From an uncultured Dysgonomonas sp. (GTDB lineage Bacteria; Bacteroidota; Bacteroidia; Bacteroidales; Dysgonomonadaceae): a stretch of DNA of 64,000 nucleotides. The stretch spans positions 53,563-117,562 of the forward strand of contig NZ_CAKUOF010000014.1 of the NCBI RefSeq assembly GCF_934668725.1, written 5' to 3'. The position numbers were made by a program, and so were the translations under genes. Position 1 is the first letter of the stretch. Every line of letters starts with the position of its first letter. Of the stretch, positions 56,106-64,000 are shown one piece after another. The notes under the pieces were generated by a model. That model made no database searches. It saw nothing but the letters and a program-made list of their open reading frames with translations, and had not been told where the DNA came from.

Positions 56106-56164
56106 AAAGAATGACTTTTTTTAGAATATTCTGAGATTTATAACTAATGGCTAAGGTTCCACTT

Positions 56165-56194
56165 GCCAAAGTAATAAAAAGGTCTGAGACCTTA
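56165..56194 (+). repeat. Dispersed palindromic repeat, copy at the stop of the 56.2-kb gene
   Basis: GCCAAAGTAATAAA then AAGGTCTGAGACCTTA: 25 of 30 bases or more agree with the copy at 22047-22076. As there, the terminal TTA is the complement of the minus-strand gene's stop codon. Confidence 0.65.
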
Positions 56195-58612
56195 ATTTAT
56201 AAATGCCTCGTAACCTAGGCACTCGTTTTGTCTGGCAAACCGAGTATCCAAATAATTATTGTAAAATTCATTAGAGTATTTAGCTGCAAGAACTTTATCC
56301 TTTTCACTTCCGTTTAAGACAATATTGTGCCAATGTGTACGGCTCAGCATGAGTGTTGCATAGGCTTTTTGTTCTTTGGTTTGCGCTTTCTCGTAGGCTT
56401 TTTCGTAATACTCCTGAGCAATAGAAGCTGTCATATATGCACTTCTCCACGGGTCGAGTACTTTCGTATTCCCATAATAGGCATCGCTTCCGCTCCAGCT
56501 GTAAGAAACCATCATCCATGAGTTGCCCCAATAGGTTGTATTGAAAAAGGCATGCCCTAATTTGAGATAAGCATCTGCCGATTTTTTAGAATCATTTCCT
56601 TTAGCTGTCGTTTCAAGGTCGAGCAATGTTTTCACAAAACCGGTCTTATTAAACTTGTATGTGAAATCGCGGCTTTCTTGAGAATACAGATTCTTTGGAA
56701 TAAAAGGGTCTTCATTCAAGTAGTCCTTAAAATAATACGTTGTATCCCAGAAGTCCTGCTTCATGTCGGCAAACGATTTGTAGGCAGTTTGTAAGTCCCT
56801 GTTACGGAATGCAATTGTACCTTTTAAATCTCTGTAAGCATCTATCGGATTGAAGGGCTGATCGCAGATATACTGTTCGAATTCGCTCTTATTCGTTTTT
56901 TGTAAAAGTGCGATTAATTGGTCCATATCCGAAACAGAAGCATTATAGTCTAGTTGCCTCATAACTCCATAATAATCGGAAGAATATCCTTGTGTATTCC
57001 AAAATGCGTCTCCCTCATAACTGCGGTCTTTGTTTGATATGTTCTTTAAAAGACAATAGGATACAATGTCTCCTTTTTTCTTCAATTCATTTGATAATGC
57101 CAGATCCAACGTGTAAATTATTCTGTTGTAATTATCATAACTGGCTACGTCTTCATTTCGGGAGCTATACATGTTTTCTTTATTTTTGCCGGATACTGCC
57201 CGAAGCTGCGATTTCAGCTTATTTATTTCACTGACGTAGTTTTTTTTGAAGCTGTCACTTGTTACATCATCGGTTTTTATGGATAACCAAATATTCTCAA
57301 TAGACTTTTGTAATAATATAGACGGATCGGCTTTCGTAGATATTGCAGTCAGATACTCTTTGGCATCGACTCCATTTTCTTCTAAGAGAGAGAGGTGAGC
57401 TAAGGCAATAGTGTAATAATCTTTTTCGTCCTGCTCTTTAGTCTCATTTCTGAGGGTGATTACAAATGCTTTAAGCCTTTTAAGATATTGCAGGTCTGTT
57501 TCGAGATTCTGCTTTTTTATTTCGGTTGTTTCTTGGTCATTATCCCAACTGTACTGATATGCTTGTGAGAATGGATTCTCTTCCGATTTTAAGTAAATAG
57601 AACTTATTAACCAATCCTCCAGCTTATTTATCTCACGCATAACCATAAATGTGAGGTACTGACTGTTTTTATCCAGATTATGGATGTTCTGTATAGAATC
57701 TAAAGTACGTCCCGGATTTTGGATTGATCTGAGTACGATCTCTACACTTTTTTCTTTATCGGTGAATGTTGATGGTGTAGGTATGTTGTAATTGTACAAT
57801 TGCACGGATCTGAGTTTTTTCTCATCGCTATTGTCAAAGACCTGAATATAATACAGATTGGCATCGGCTTTCCTATCGAGTCTGTCCAATGACATGGCTT
57901 TGAACAATCCTGCCCATACAGACATTAGACTGTTAGGATTAATTGTTTTAAAATAAGTGTCGAATATTTCGGAAGCCTCTTGGTATTCCTCCAATTGCCA
58001 GCTTAAACGCACTACCTGAAATGCATATCGCTCTTTTAAGAATGGAGATTTTACAGCATTGAGCTTTACTTTTGCTTCAGCCAGTAATTCGTGTTTCTGG
58101 GCTATACTTTTATTAGGAGCTTTATTAGGTTCATCCTTCCATTCTTCGAAGTTGGCATCGATGAAATCATATTCGGAGGATTCTGCTTTCTTGGCAAAAA
58201 GAAGGTAATCGAGTATGTCTTTATGCTTTTTATCGGCAGTAAGATACTTTATTAAGGAGTTGCCCTTATATTCCTTTAATCCCGAATTTTCGAAAGAGCT
58301 AATAAACGCAGTCGGATCAGTATTATATTGTATCTCATAAATGTCATCCACGCTGATATCTTTTGATGTTGCTTTTTGCCATTCGGTAATATTGCGGGTG
58401 CGGTCGTTCCCCATCGGGTCAGGATTCATATTATAGAATAACGAAGCTGTAGTGTAAACAAAAGGGCTCATCGATTGCATCCACGGCAATTGAGCTTGAA
58501 ATGTCATAGGTCGATATTCCCATTCAAATTCCCAATAACCACAGGCTTTTAAATTTCCTTGTGTTATAAATAGGCTAATGAGAAGAGTCAGTATAGATAT
58601 TTTTGATTTCAT
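56192..58612 (-). CDS. Large exported protein of unknown function
   Basis: About 806 residues starting at ATG 58612. A signal peptide (residues ~1-23: KSK, then a hydrophobic core) precedes ACGYWEFEWEYRPM; Cys 24 could be lipidated but the box (LKAC) is unusual. The rest is largely helical and rich in aromatic and acidic residues. The C-terminal third (~660-800: SADAYLKLGHAFFNTTYWGN, AQEYYEKAYEKAQTKEQKAY) looks like TPR-type repeats. I do not recognise the family. It overlaps the lipoprotein gene upstream by 38 bp, so the two are probably partners. Confidence 0.7.
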   Translation of the reverse strand: MKSKISILTLLISLFITQGNLKACGYWEFEWEYRPMTFQAQLPWMQSMSPFVYTTASLFYNMNPDPMGNDRTRNITEWQKATSKDISVDDIYEIQYNTDPTAFISSFENSGLKEYKGNSLIKYLTADKKHKDILDYLLFAKKAESSEYDFIDANFEEWKDEPNKAPNKSIAQKHELLAEAKVKLNAVKSPFLKERYAFQVVRLSWQLEEYQEASEIFDTYFKTINPNSLMSVWAGLFKAMSLDRLDRKADANLYYIQVFDNSDEKKLRSVQLYNYNIPTPSTFTDKEKSVEIVLRSIQNPGRTLDSIQNIHNLDKNSQYLTFMVMREINKLEDWLISSIYLKSEENPFSQAYQYSWDNDQETTEIKKQNLETDLQYLKRLKAFVITLRNETKEQDEKDYYTIALAHLSLLEENGVDAKEYLTAISTKADPSILLQKSIENIWLSIKTDDVTSDSFKKNYVSEINKLKSQLRAVSGKNKENMYSSRNEDVASYDNYNRIIYTLDLALSNELKKKGDIVSYCLLKNISNKDRSYEGDAFWNTQGYSSDYYGVMRQLDYNASVSDMDQLIALLQKTNKSEFEQYICDQPFNPIDAYRDLKGTIAFRNRDLQTAYKSFADMKQDFWDTTYYFKDYLNEDPFIPKNLYSQESRDFTYKFNKTGFVKTLLDLETTAKGNDSKKSADAYLKLGHAFFNTTYWGNSWMMVSYSWSGSDAYYGNTKVLDPWRSAYMTASIAQEYYEKAYEKAQTKEQKAYATLMLSRTHWHNIVLNGSEKDKVLAAKYSNEFYNNYLDTRFARQNECLGYEAFIN

Positions 58613-59636
58613 CTGTTGGTATATTATTAGTGTCGCCCCATGCAAAAAATGTAATGCGTGAGTACTTATCTGTTTTTATTTCAGAGAGTAAATATTGGGA
58701 TAATTCTTGTAACTCTTGTTTGGTGAGGGCTTCAATTCTTATTTCATCCCCCGGACGGGCAAAGAAATCCCCTATAACCATTTCTTCATTGAGGCGAAAC
58801 CTGTTTTCGGCGATTTGAGTATATTGTTTATTATTCGAGTAGTTTTCGCAGGTTGCATTTCTGATTACTCCTTTGAATTCCTTATTCCGGAAAATTACTC
58901 CCCAACTGAATAATGGTAAAGCAATATCTGTTTTCAACGGATAGCTGACTCCCGATACATATTTCTTTATTTCATTGATAGTTACTATCGAGTTTTCGAT
59001 GTCATACTCGTTGGCAGCCTGCAAATTATAGCACATCAATAATACTCTTTTTACGGGCGGGATACCTGCCTCCGTCGGATTCTTGTATTGCCAAAGCCGT
59101 AGGGTAGTGGTTATCTCTTTATCGGGAATAGAAGTTTGCAGCTTTTCGATGAAATAAAAGAATTTATCTTTTGTGCTTTTCGACCAATCGCAATCTATCA
59201 GTATCTCCGAGTATTTGCCTGCAAAATTTTGAACAGCGAACTGCTCGTTGGTTTGATCTATTCTACTTTTTATTCTTGTTGCCAATGTATCCAATTGTTC
59301 CTTGGATGATTTTTCAAATACATTATTCGAAAAGAATATGGCAGGGGTTATATGCTTGCAAGGTAGAGAGTCTTTACTAGCCAATATGGTGCTTATTGGT
59401 TTGGCTTGTTTTGATCCGGCATCCCATCCTACATCGAAGTAGCGGATATGCATGTGATTGGCTATAGTATGCTTCCATATATTATTATCCTCAGCATCAA
59501 ATGTGAAAGTTGTTTTCCAATAACAAAAGGAATTTTGCTCGTCAAGACTCCTTTTTTCTGACGAATTACAACTGACAAATAGTGTGATAATTAATGTGTA
59601 TAATAAATATTTCAATGCTATAAATATTTTGTTCAA
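58575..59636 (-). CDS. Lipoprotein of unknown function
   Basis: A 353-residue protein with a clear lipoprotein signal (hydrophobic core, FVSC, Cys ~23). The mature part begins with WKTTFTFDAEDNNIWK, a phrase set with HIRYFDVGWD (~70), ILIDCDWS (~148) and VLLMCYNL (~200), spaced like the strand ends of a TIM barrel; glycoside-hydrolase-like or polysaccharide-binding folds are possible. No catalytic acid can be assigned with confidence. It is the first gene of a two-gene operon with the 56.2-kb protein, likely both facing the periplasm or cell surface. Confidence 0.65.
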   Translation of the reverse strand: MNKIFIALKYLLYTLIITLFVSCNSSEKRSLDEQNSFCYWKTTFTFDAEDNNIWKHTIANHMHIRYFDVGWDAGSKQAKPISTILASKDSLPCKHITPAIFFSNNVFEKSSKEQLDTLATRIKSRIDQTNEQFAVQNFAGKYSEILIDCDWSKSTKDKFFYFIEKLQTSIPDKEITTTLRLWQYKNPTEAGIPPVKRVLLMCYNLQAANEYDIENSIVTINEIKKYVSGVSYPLKTDIALPLFSWGVIFRNKEFKGVIRNATCENYSNNKQYTQIAENRFRLNEEMVIGDFFARPGDEIRIEALTKQELQELSQYLLSEIKTDKYSRITFFAWGDTNNIPTDEIKNIYTDSSH

Positions 59637-59961
59637 AGGTATAAAATAAGTAAGATGAACTATTTAATGTTATGCTTAAAAAAATATAACCGGTAGTGAC
59701 TGTTTTCGGTACTTGAGCAATAGAAAGTCTAATGCCCTAGATGATTATTTTGTTAGAAATAGTTGATGTTAGTTTTCTTATTATAAATAAAACCAATCAT
59801 TAATTATGCCTTATCAAAGGGTTTGATATCAGAGTCTTGACATTTTGATAGAAAACAATAGAAGAATATTTGTTTTAAATGGCTGGATATCTTCAACAAA
59901 TCACTAATTTAGATGTTCAATATTACACAGTAAGAAAATATAATATCAAAACTTATAAAAT
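59637..59961. other. Divergent spacer between the lipoprotein gene and gnd
   Basis: 325 bp of AT-rich sequence that must hold promoters on both sides. I find no exact TAnnTTTG box for gnd and no hairpin or ORF worth calling. Confidence 0.4.
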
Positions 59962-60858
59962 ATGAAAATCGGATTTGTTGGTTTAGGCAAGATGGGTGGC
60001 AAAATGGTTGAACGCCTATTGAATCATGGACATGAGGTTGTAGTTTATAACTTAACTTCAAAAGAAGTAGATGAGGCTGTAAGCAAAGGTGCTGTAGCTG
60101 CTAAAGACTTGACTGACTTAGTTGGAAAATTGGACGGACGTAAATTAGTATGGTTGATGGTTCCTGCCGGAAAACCGGTAGAAGAAAACATTGCAGAGCT
60201 TGTTTCGCTATTGGGCAAAGATGATATTATCGTTGATGGTGGAAACAGTTATTGGAGAGAAACTGTAGAGCGTGGTAAGAAAGTTGCCGAAAAAGGCATT
60301 CATTATATAGATTGTGGAACCAGCGGTGGCGTTTGGGGACTTCAAAACGGTTACTGCTTGATGTATGGTGGCGAAAAAGGTGCTTGTGATTTTGCAGAGC
60401 CTATTTTCAAATCGTTAGCTCCTGAGAACGGATATATTCGTTGTGGAGAAAGTGGTTCGGGTCACATGGTGAAAATGATTCACAATGGTATCGAATACGG
60501 AATGATGCAGGCTTATGCCGAAGGTTTCGAAATTATGAAAAAGTCTCCATATGATGTAGATTTAGAAAAAATCTCTCGTGTATGGATGCAAGGATCGGTA
60601 GTTCGTTCATGGTTACTTGAATTAATTGGTAACGCATTGGAAGGAAACGAAGACCTGACAGGTATTAAACCTTATGTGTCTGATAGTGGTGAAGGTCGTT
60701 GGACTGTACAAACTGCTATTGACTTTGATGTACCTGCTCACGCAATTACGGCATCATTGTTTACCCGTTTCGAATCAAGAGAAAATGATTCTTACGCCTA
60801 TAAATTATTGTCAGCCTTGAGAAATCAGTTTGGCGGTCATGAAATGAAAAAAGACTAA
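59962..60858 (+). CDS. gnd: 6-phosphogluconate dehydrogenase, decarboxylating (short YqeC type)
   Basis: A 298-residue enzyme turning 6-phosphogluconate into ribulose 5-phosphate. GFVGLGKMGGKM (residues ~4-15) binds the cofactor, VDGGNSYWRE (~93-102) and IDCGTSGGVWGL (~117-128) line the active site, with KMIHNGIEYG (~171-180) holding the catalytic Lys. It is the short form (about 300 instead of 470 residues) often NAD-preferring. First gene of gnd-zwf-pgl. Confidence 0.94.
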   Translation: MKIGFVGLGKMGGKMVERLLNHGHEVVVYNLTSKEVDEAVSKGAVAAKDLTDLVGKLDGRKLVWLMVPAGKPVEENIAELVSLLGKDDIIVDGGNSYWRETVERGKKVAEKGIHYIDCGTSGGVWGLQNGYCLMYGGEKGACDFAEPIFKSLAPENGYIRCGESGSGHMVKMIHNGIEYGMMQAYAEGFEIMKKSPYDVDLEKISRVWMQGSVVRSWLLELIGNALEGNEDLTGIKPYVSDSGEGRWTVQTAIDFDVPAHAITASLFTRFESRENDSYAYKLLSALRNQFGGHEMKKD

Positions 60859-60952
60859 TGTCTGTAAAGTAAGGGTGTATAATATACGCCTACTTAGATA
60901 AGTCTATGTATTGAGGACGCTATAATATGCCCTCTTTTAAAGAAAAAAGTTT

Positions 60953-62482
60953 ATGAAAAAAATAACAGATCAGGTCTTGGTAATTTTTGGTGCGTCGGGA
61001 GATTTGACGTACCGTAAATTAGTACCGGCTCTTTTCGATTTATACAAGCAAAAATCATTACCCGATAATTTTGTAGTTCTGGGGGTTGCGCGTAGTTCTT
61101 TCACAGACGAATCGTTTAGAGAGAAAATGATTGATGGTATTCGTCAATTTGCAATATCTAAAGATGCTGCGGAAAAAGACATTGATACTTTCTCCGAAAA
61201 GTTATTTTACCTTTCGATAAATACCGATGATGGAGCTGAGTATTCAAAACTGGCATCTCGTCTTCAAGCATTTGATGAGGAGAAAGGAACAGATGGTAAT
61301 TATCTGTTCTATTTGTCAACTCCTCCTAACCTATATCCTTTGATCCCCAGATTTCTGGCTCAGCAAAAATTGAATGAGGGTAAGGGGAAAATAAGACGTA
61401 TTGTTATCGAGAAGCCTTTCGGTAATGATCTGAAATCGGCAGTAGAACTCAATAAAAGTCTTTTGAAGGACTATAAAGAGCACCAGATATACCGTATGGA
61501 TCATTATCTGGGTAAAGAAACGGTACAAAACCTATTGGTTACACGTTTCTCAAATAGTATCTATGAACCTTTATGGAATCGGAATTATATCCACCATGTC
61601 GAAATCACAGCTGCCGAAAGCATCGGGGTTGAAGGACGTGGAGGATATTACGATAACTCGGGGGCTATGCGTGATATGATTCAGAATCACTTGTTTCAGT
61701 TATTAGCCTTAGTGGCTATGGAACCGCCTACGGTGATTGAGTCGGATGCTATCAGGAATGAAAAGCTGAAGGTGTTTCAGGCTATGCGTCCATTGAGTCA
61801 GCTTGATATTCAGAATAATGTAATCAGAGGTCAGTATACGGCTGCAAACGTTAAACGTGTTCATCAGAAAGGTTATAGGGAGGAAACGGGAGTTGATCCT
61901 AATTCTCGCACCGAAACCTATGTTGCCATGAAGATGTTTGTTGATAACTGGCGTTGGGGAGGTGTACCATTTTATCTTCGGACAGGGAAGCGTTTACCTA
62001 CCCGTGTGTCCGAAATTGTTATACACTTTAAGCCGACTCCACTGAACCTGTTTGTTGACAATAAAGAATATTGCAGCGATGGAAATGTATTGGTAATACG
62101 TATACATCCGGATGAGGGTATTTTATTGAAAACAGGCATGAAAGTTCCGGGAAATGGTTACAGGGTAAAAGAGGTGAATATGGACTTCCATTATTCGCAG
62201 CTTCAAGATACTTATGTGCCGGGAGCATACGAACGCTTGTTACTCGATGCCATGTTGGGTGACTCTACCTTATACACACGTGGGGATGCTTTGGAATTTG
62301 CTTGGAAGTTTGTTCAGCCGATACTCGATTACTGGGAGTCAAATCCGGATGCTCCATTGTATGGATATCCCTGCGGATCATGGGGACCTGCATGTGCCGA
62401 TAGTTTGATTGAAGGTGAAAATATGACTTGGAGATATCCGTGTAAAAACCTATCAGACGATGGTATATATTGTGAATTATAA
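60953..62482 (+). CDS. zwf: Glucose-6-phosphate 1-dehydrogenase
   Basis: A 509-residue enzyme, first step of the oxidative pentose-phosphate pathway. The NADP site is FGASGDLTYRKLVPALF (~residues 12-28), the substrate/catalytic motif RMDHYLGKE (~181-189), and EKPFGNDLKSA is at ~152-162. Length is standard. It stands between gnd and pgl; the three enzymes give the whole oxidative branch. Confidence 0.97.
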   Translation: MKKITDQVLVIFGASGDLTYRKLVPALFDLYKQKSLPDNFVVLGVARSSFTDESFREKMIDGIRQFAISKDAAEKDIDTFSEKLFYLSINTDDGAEYSKLASRLQAFDEEKGTDGNYLFYLSTPPNLYPLIPRFLAQQKLNEGKGKIRRIVIEKPFGNDLKSAVELNKSLLKDYKEHQIYRMDHYLGKETVQNLLVTRFSNSIYEPLWNRNYIHHVEITAAESIGVEGRGGYYDNSGAMRDMIQNHLFQLLALVAMEPPTVIESDAIRNEKLKVFQAMRPLSQLDIQNNVIRGQYTAANVKRVHQKGYREETGVDPNSRTETYVAMKMFVDNWRWGGVPFYLRTGKRLPTRVSEIVIHFKPTPLNLFVDNKEYCSDGNVLVIRIHPDEGILLKTGMKVPGNGYRVKEVNMDFHYSQLQDTYVPGAYERLLLDAMLGDSTLYTRGDALEFAWKFVQPILDYWESNPDAPLYGYPCGSWGPACADSLIEGENMTWRYPCKNLSDDGIYCEL

Positions 62483-62500
62483 GTTTCAGGCTATTTGGTT

Positions 62501-62530
62501 GCTAAAGCAATAAATAGTTCTGCGAACTTA
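62501..62530 (+). repeat. Dispersed palindromic repeat, copy between zwf and pgl
   Basis: GCTAAAGCAATAAAT then AGTTCTGCGAACTTA: same AAAGCAA box; in the palindrome both arms have changed together (AGTTC/GAACT in place of AGGTC/GACCT). Confidence 0.55.
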
Positions 62531-62546
62531 GATATTATCAATTACT

Positions 62547-63275
62547 ATGATTATGGATAAAAAGATTAATATATACAAAGATGTTGAAGCCCTCAGTGAG
62601 GGCTTTACGTCATTATTAAAAGAAGAGTTAGCTAAACGCGAAATTGTGAATGTTTCGCTTTCGGGAGGTTCTACTCCTAAAGCTCTTTTTAACTACTGGG
62701 TAGCCAATTGTAAAGAGTCTATCGACTGGAATAGGGTTGCATTTTATTGGGGAGATGAGCGTTGCGTACCTCCTACGGATGAGATGAGTAACTTTGGAAT
62801 GACTAAGAGTTTATTGTTTGATAAGATTCCAACAATAGACAGAAAAAAAATCCATCGTATACATGGCGAAAATGAGTCAAAAGAGGAAGTTCAATGGTAT
62901 ACATCCATCATGGGTAAGTACCTGCCGAAAGAAAATAATCTTCCTGTATTTGATATTATGATGTTGGGTATGGGTGATGATGGTCATACGGTTTCTATAT
63001 TCCCTTATCAGATAGAGCTGTGGAATGCTGAGGCTGATTGTGTGACAGCACAACATCCCGAAACGGGTATGGAGCGTGTCAGCTTAACAGGGCGTGTTGT
63101 TAACAATGCCCGGAATATAGTTTTTTTGGTGACGGGAAAAAATAAGGCTGATAAGGTGAAACAGATAATAGAAGAGCGTGAGAAATTTGTGGATATTTAT
63201 CCTGCAGCAAAAGTAAATCCTGTAAATGGAAAACTTTTCTGGATGCTGGATGAAGAGGCTGCAAGTCTTTTGTAA
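62547..63275 (+). CDS. pgl: 6-phosphogluconolactonase
   Basis: A 242-residue lactonase (DevB/SOL type) hydrolysing 6-phosphogluconolactone. SLSGGSTPKALF (~residues 39-50), FYWGDERCVPP (~70-80) and MLGMGDDGHTVSIFP (~139-153, catalytic His) are family motifs. ATG 62547 or ATG 62553 could be the start; they differ by two residues. Confidence 0.95.
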   Translation: MIMDKKINIYKDVEALSEGFTSLLKEELAKREIVNVSLSGGSTPKALFNYWVANCKESIDWNRVAFYWGDERCVPPTDEMSNFGMTKSLLFDKIPTIDRKKIHRIHGENESKEEVQWYTSIMGKYLPKENNLPVFDIMMLGMGDDGHTVSIFPYQIELWNAEADCVTAQHPETGMERVSLTGRVVNNARNIVFLVTGKNKADKVKQIIEEREKFVDIYPAAKVNPVNGKLFWMLDEEAASLL

Positions 63276-63295
63276 GCAAATTATTGTCAATATCT

Positions 63296-63328
63296 AATCC
63301 ATTGCTGTCTAAAGTGATGGATTTTTTT
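63296..63328 (+). terminator. pgl terminator
   Basis: AATCCAT and ATGGATT enclose a 14-nt loop, followed by TTTTTTGTTTTTAT, 20 bp after the pgl stop. Confidence 0.6.
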
Positions 63329-63489
63329 GTTTTTATATGCTTCGTTCTTCTCGTATTTATTATTCATGAACTTCAACGGCTTGTTGGTCTGGCTAACTGG
63401 AAGGATATTCACAATGTGCATGAAATCGTTAAAATAAAAAAATGTACAACTCTTATTATTTATGTCAATCAGTAGCTGGGATTATATGT

Positions 63490-63930
63490 TCTATTATTCT
63501 AACGCACCCTTTGGGTTTGTTTTTCATTTTGCCTTGATGCAAAACGAAACAAAAGATCAAGACTGAGCCTCTTTGCCCGACCCGCTACGGACTCGAAAGC
63601 TAAAACAAAAGAAAAACATTTATCGTTGATATCCTTTTGTTTCTTAACGCTTTCTTCATCCAACGGGTACCCCGTGCAACCGGCAAGGTCGGGAAGCCTG
63701 ACGGACAAAAGCCATTTGCAGGCGTCAGCCCCGGTGCATTAGTGGCGTAGCCGTTGGATGACAAGCGAAGCAGGCGTAAAACTAAACGTGCCGATAGGCA
63801 GTAGGTTTAGTTTAGCCTGTAAGCTTTAGGTCAGACAGGCGAGCCACGCAGCACAAAGCCTTTTTGATTCCTTTTGCGGATTTGGGCAAAAGGAATACAA
63901 GCAATCTCTGATTGCGCGTACTAAAAAGAC
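63490..63930. repeat. GC-rich structured element with nested inverted repeats
   Basis: Perfect inverted repeats: TCATCCAACGG (63656-63666) with CCGTTGGATGA (63751-63761), enclosing ~84 nt; ATTCCTTTTGC (63867-63877) with GCAAAAGGAAT (63886-63896); GCAATC-TCT-GATTGC near 63900. A near-perfect ~15-bp stem joins CAGGCGTAAAACTAAAC (63771-63787) and GTTTAGTTTAGCCTG (63805-63819) around the tetraloop hairpin TGCC-GATA-GGCA. The composition is unlike the neighbours. A 69-codon minus-strand ORF (63499-63708) runs through it but has no features of a protein family. It may be a dispersed intergenic repeat or structured RNA. Confidence 0.5.
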
Positions 63931-64000
63931 AATTTAATTGAACATTAAACATACCAGATTAACTACTGATTCGCATTATTTATTGATTTATCTATAATTA

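Larger units (their letters stand above)
63276..64000. other. Right-end spacer with a GC-rich structured segment
   Basis: From 63276 to ~63490 there is a terminator and AT-rich sequence without a convincing gene. From ~63490 to ~63930 base composition jumps to far higher GC and hairpins are dense (see the repeat entry). The last ~70 bp return to AT-rich sequence. Confidence 0.5.

Noticed and set aside
63284..63475. 62-codon ORF after pgl with a hydrophobic N-terminal half
   Set aside because: It starts with TTG inside the pgl terminator, has no ribosome-binding context, and its hydrophobicity is explained by T-rich sequence.
63499..63708. 69-codon minus-strand ORF in the GC-rich element
   Set aside because: It runs through inverted repeats; the composition follows the repeat and no domain or start signal is evident. 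Likely a spurious translation of a repeat.
1..64000. tRNA, rRNA, CRISPR array, insertion sequence or prophage
   Set aside because: I looked through the intergenic regions for T-loop-like sequence, regularly spaced repeats and transposase or phage ORFs and found none.

Overview
The window looks like chromosome of a low-GC member of the phylum Bacteroidota, order Bacteroidales, and most like a Dysgonomonas-type organism; the genus is an inference from gene content, not a database match. The signs are Bacteroidota-type promoters (TTG about 20 nt upstream of TAnnTTTG), weak Shine-Dalgarno signals, a Por/T9SS sorting domain, families typical of the phylum (DUF3098, DUF3836, PspC/PadR cassettes, a Nudix-type sugar regulator, a DAHP synthase-chorismate mutase fusion) and long AT-rich spacers. 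I see no tRNA, rRNA, CRISPR array, transposase or prophage.

Layout. 1-6.2 kb: tail of a surface-polysaccharide locus (membrane glycosyltransferase, SDR oxidoreductase, Wzx-like flippase), then an Ig-like lipoprotein and a DUF3108 protein. 6.3-8.2 kb: ahcY and a DUF488 gene. 8.5-13.9 kb: a D-xylose module (Nudix-type regulator, xylB, xylA, xylE). 14.0-18.2 kb: the cell-envelope/tRNA cluster ftsX-DUF3098-uppP-truB-queA, read leftwards. 18.5-20.0 kb: a lone sufB. 20.0-25.0 kb: the phenylalanine/tyrosine operon pheA-aminotransferase-GNAT-aroF/CM-tyrA, read leftwards behind a leader-peptide attenuator. 25.7-32.5 kb: dusB, DUF3836, a PspC-PadR-PspC stress cassette, argS and HU. 32.6-37.7 kb: two rhomboid proteases, an EEP-family protein, queD-queE-rnz and a tiny protein that is little more than a T9SS sorting domain. 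37.8-44.3 kb: murI-ompH and infB-nusA-rimP. 44.4-50.2 kb: a heterodimeric ABC exporter, an epimerase and a DUF418 membrane protein. 50.4-56.0 kb: rnr, an MBOAT acyltransferase with its partner, and gpmA. 56.2-59.6 kb: two overlapping genes for unknown exported proteins. 59.9-63.3 kb: the oxidative pentose-phosphate operon gnd-zwf-pgl. 63.5-63.9 kb: a GC-rich, heavily hairpinned element without a convincing gene.

The strongest non-coding discovery is the leader of the aromatic operon. A promoter is followed by an 18-codon ORF of which 11 codons are Phe or Tyr, ending right before a perfect antiterminator hairpin that competes with a rho-independent terminator ahead of pheA. Other structures worth attention are a three-way-junction RNA candidate in the 5' leader of ompH-murI, a hairpin-plus-U-tract in the leader of rimP-nusA-infB, a family of short dispersed palindromic repeats found at stop codons and in leaders, and the GC-rich structured element at the right end.
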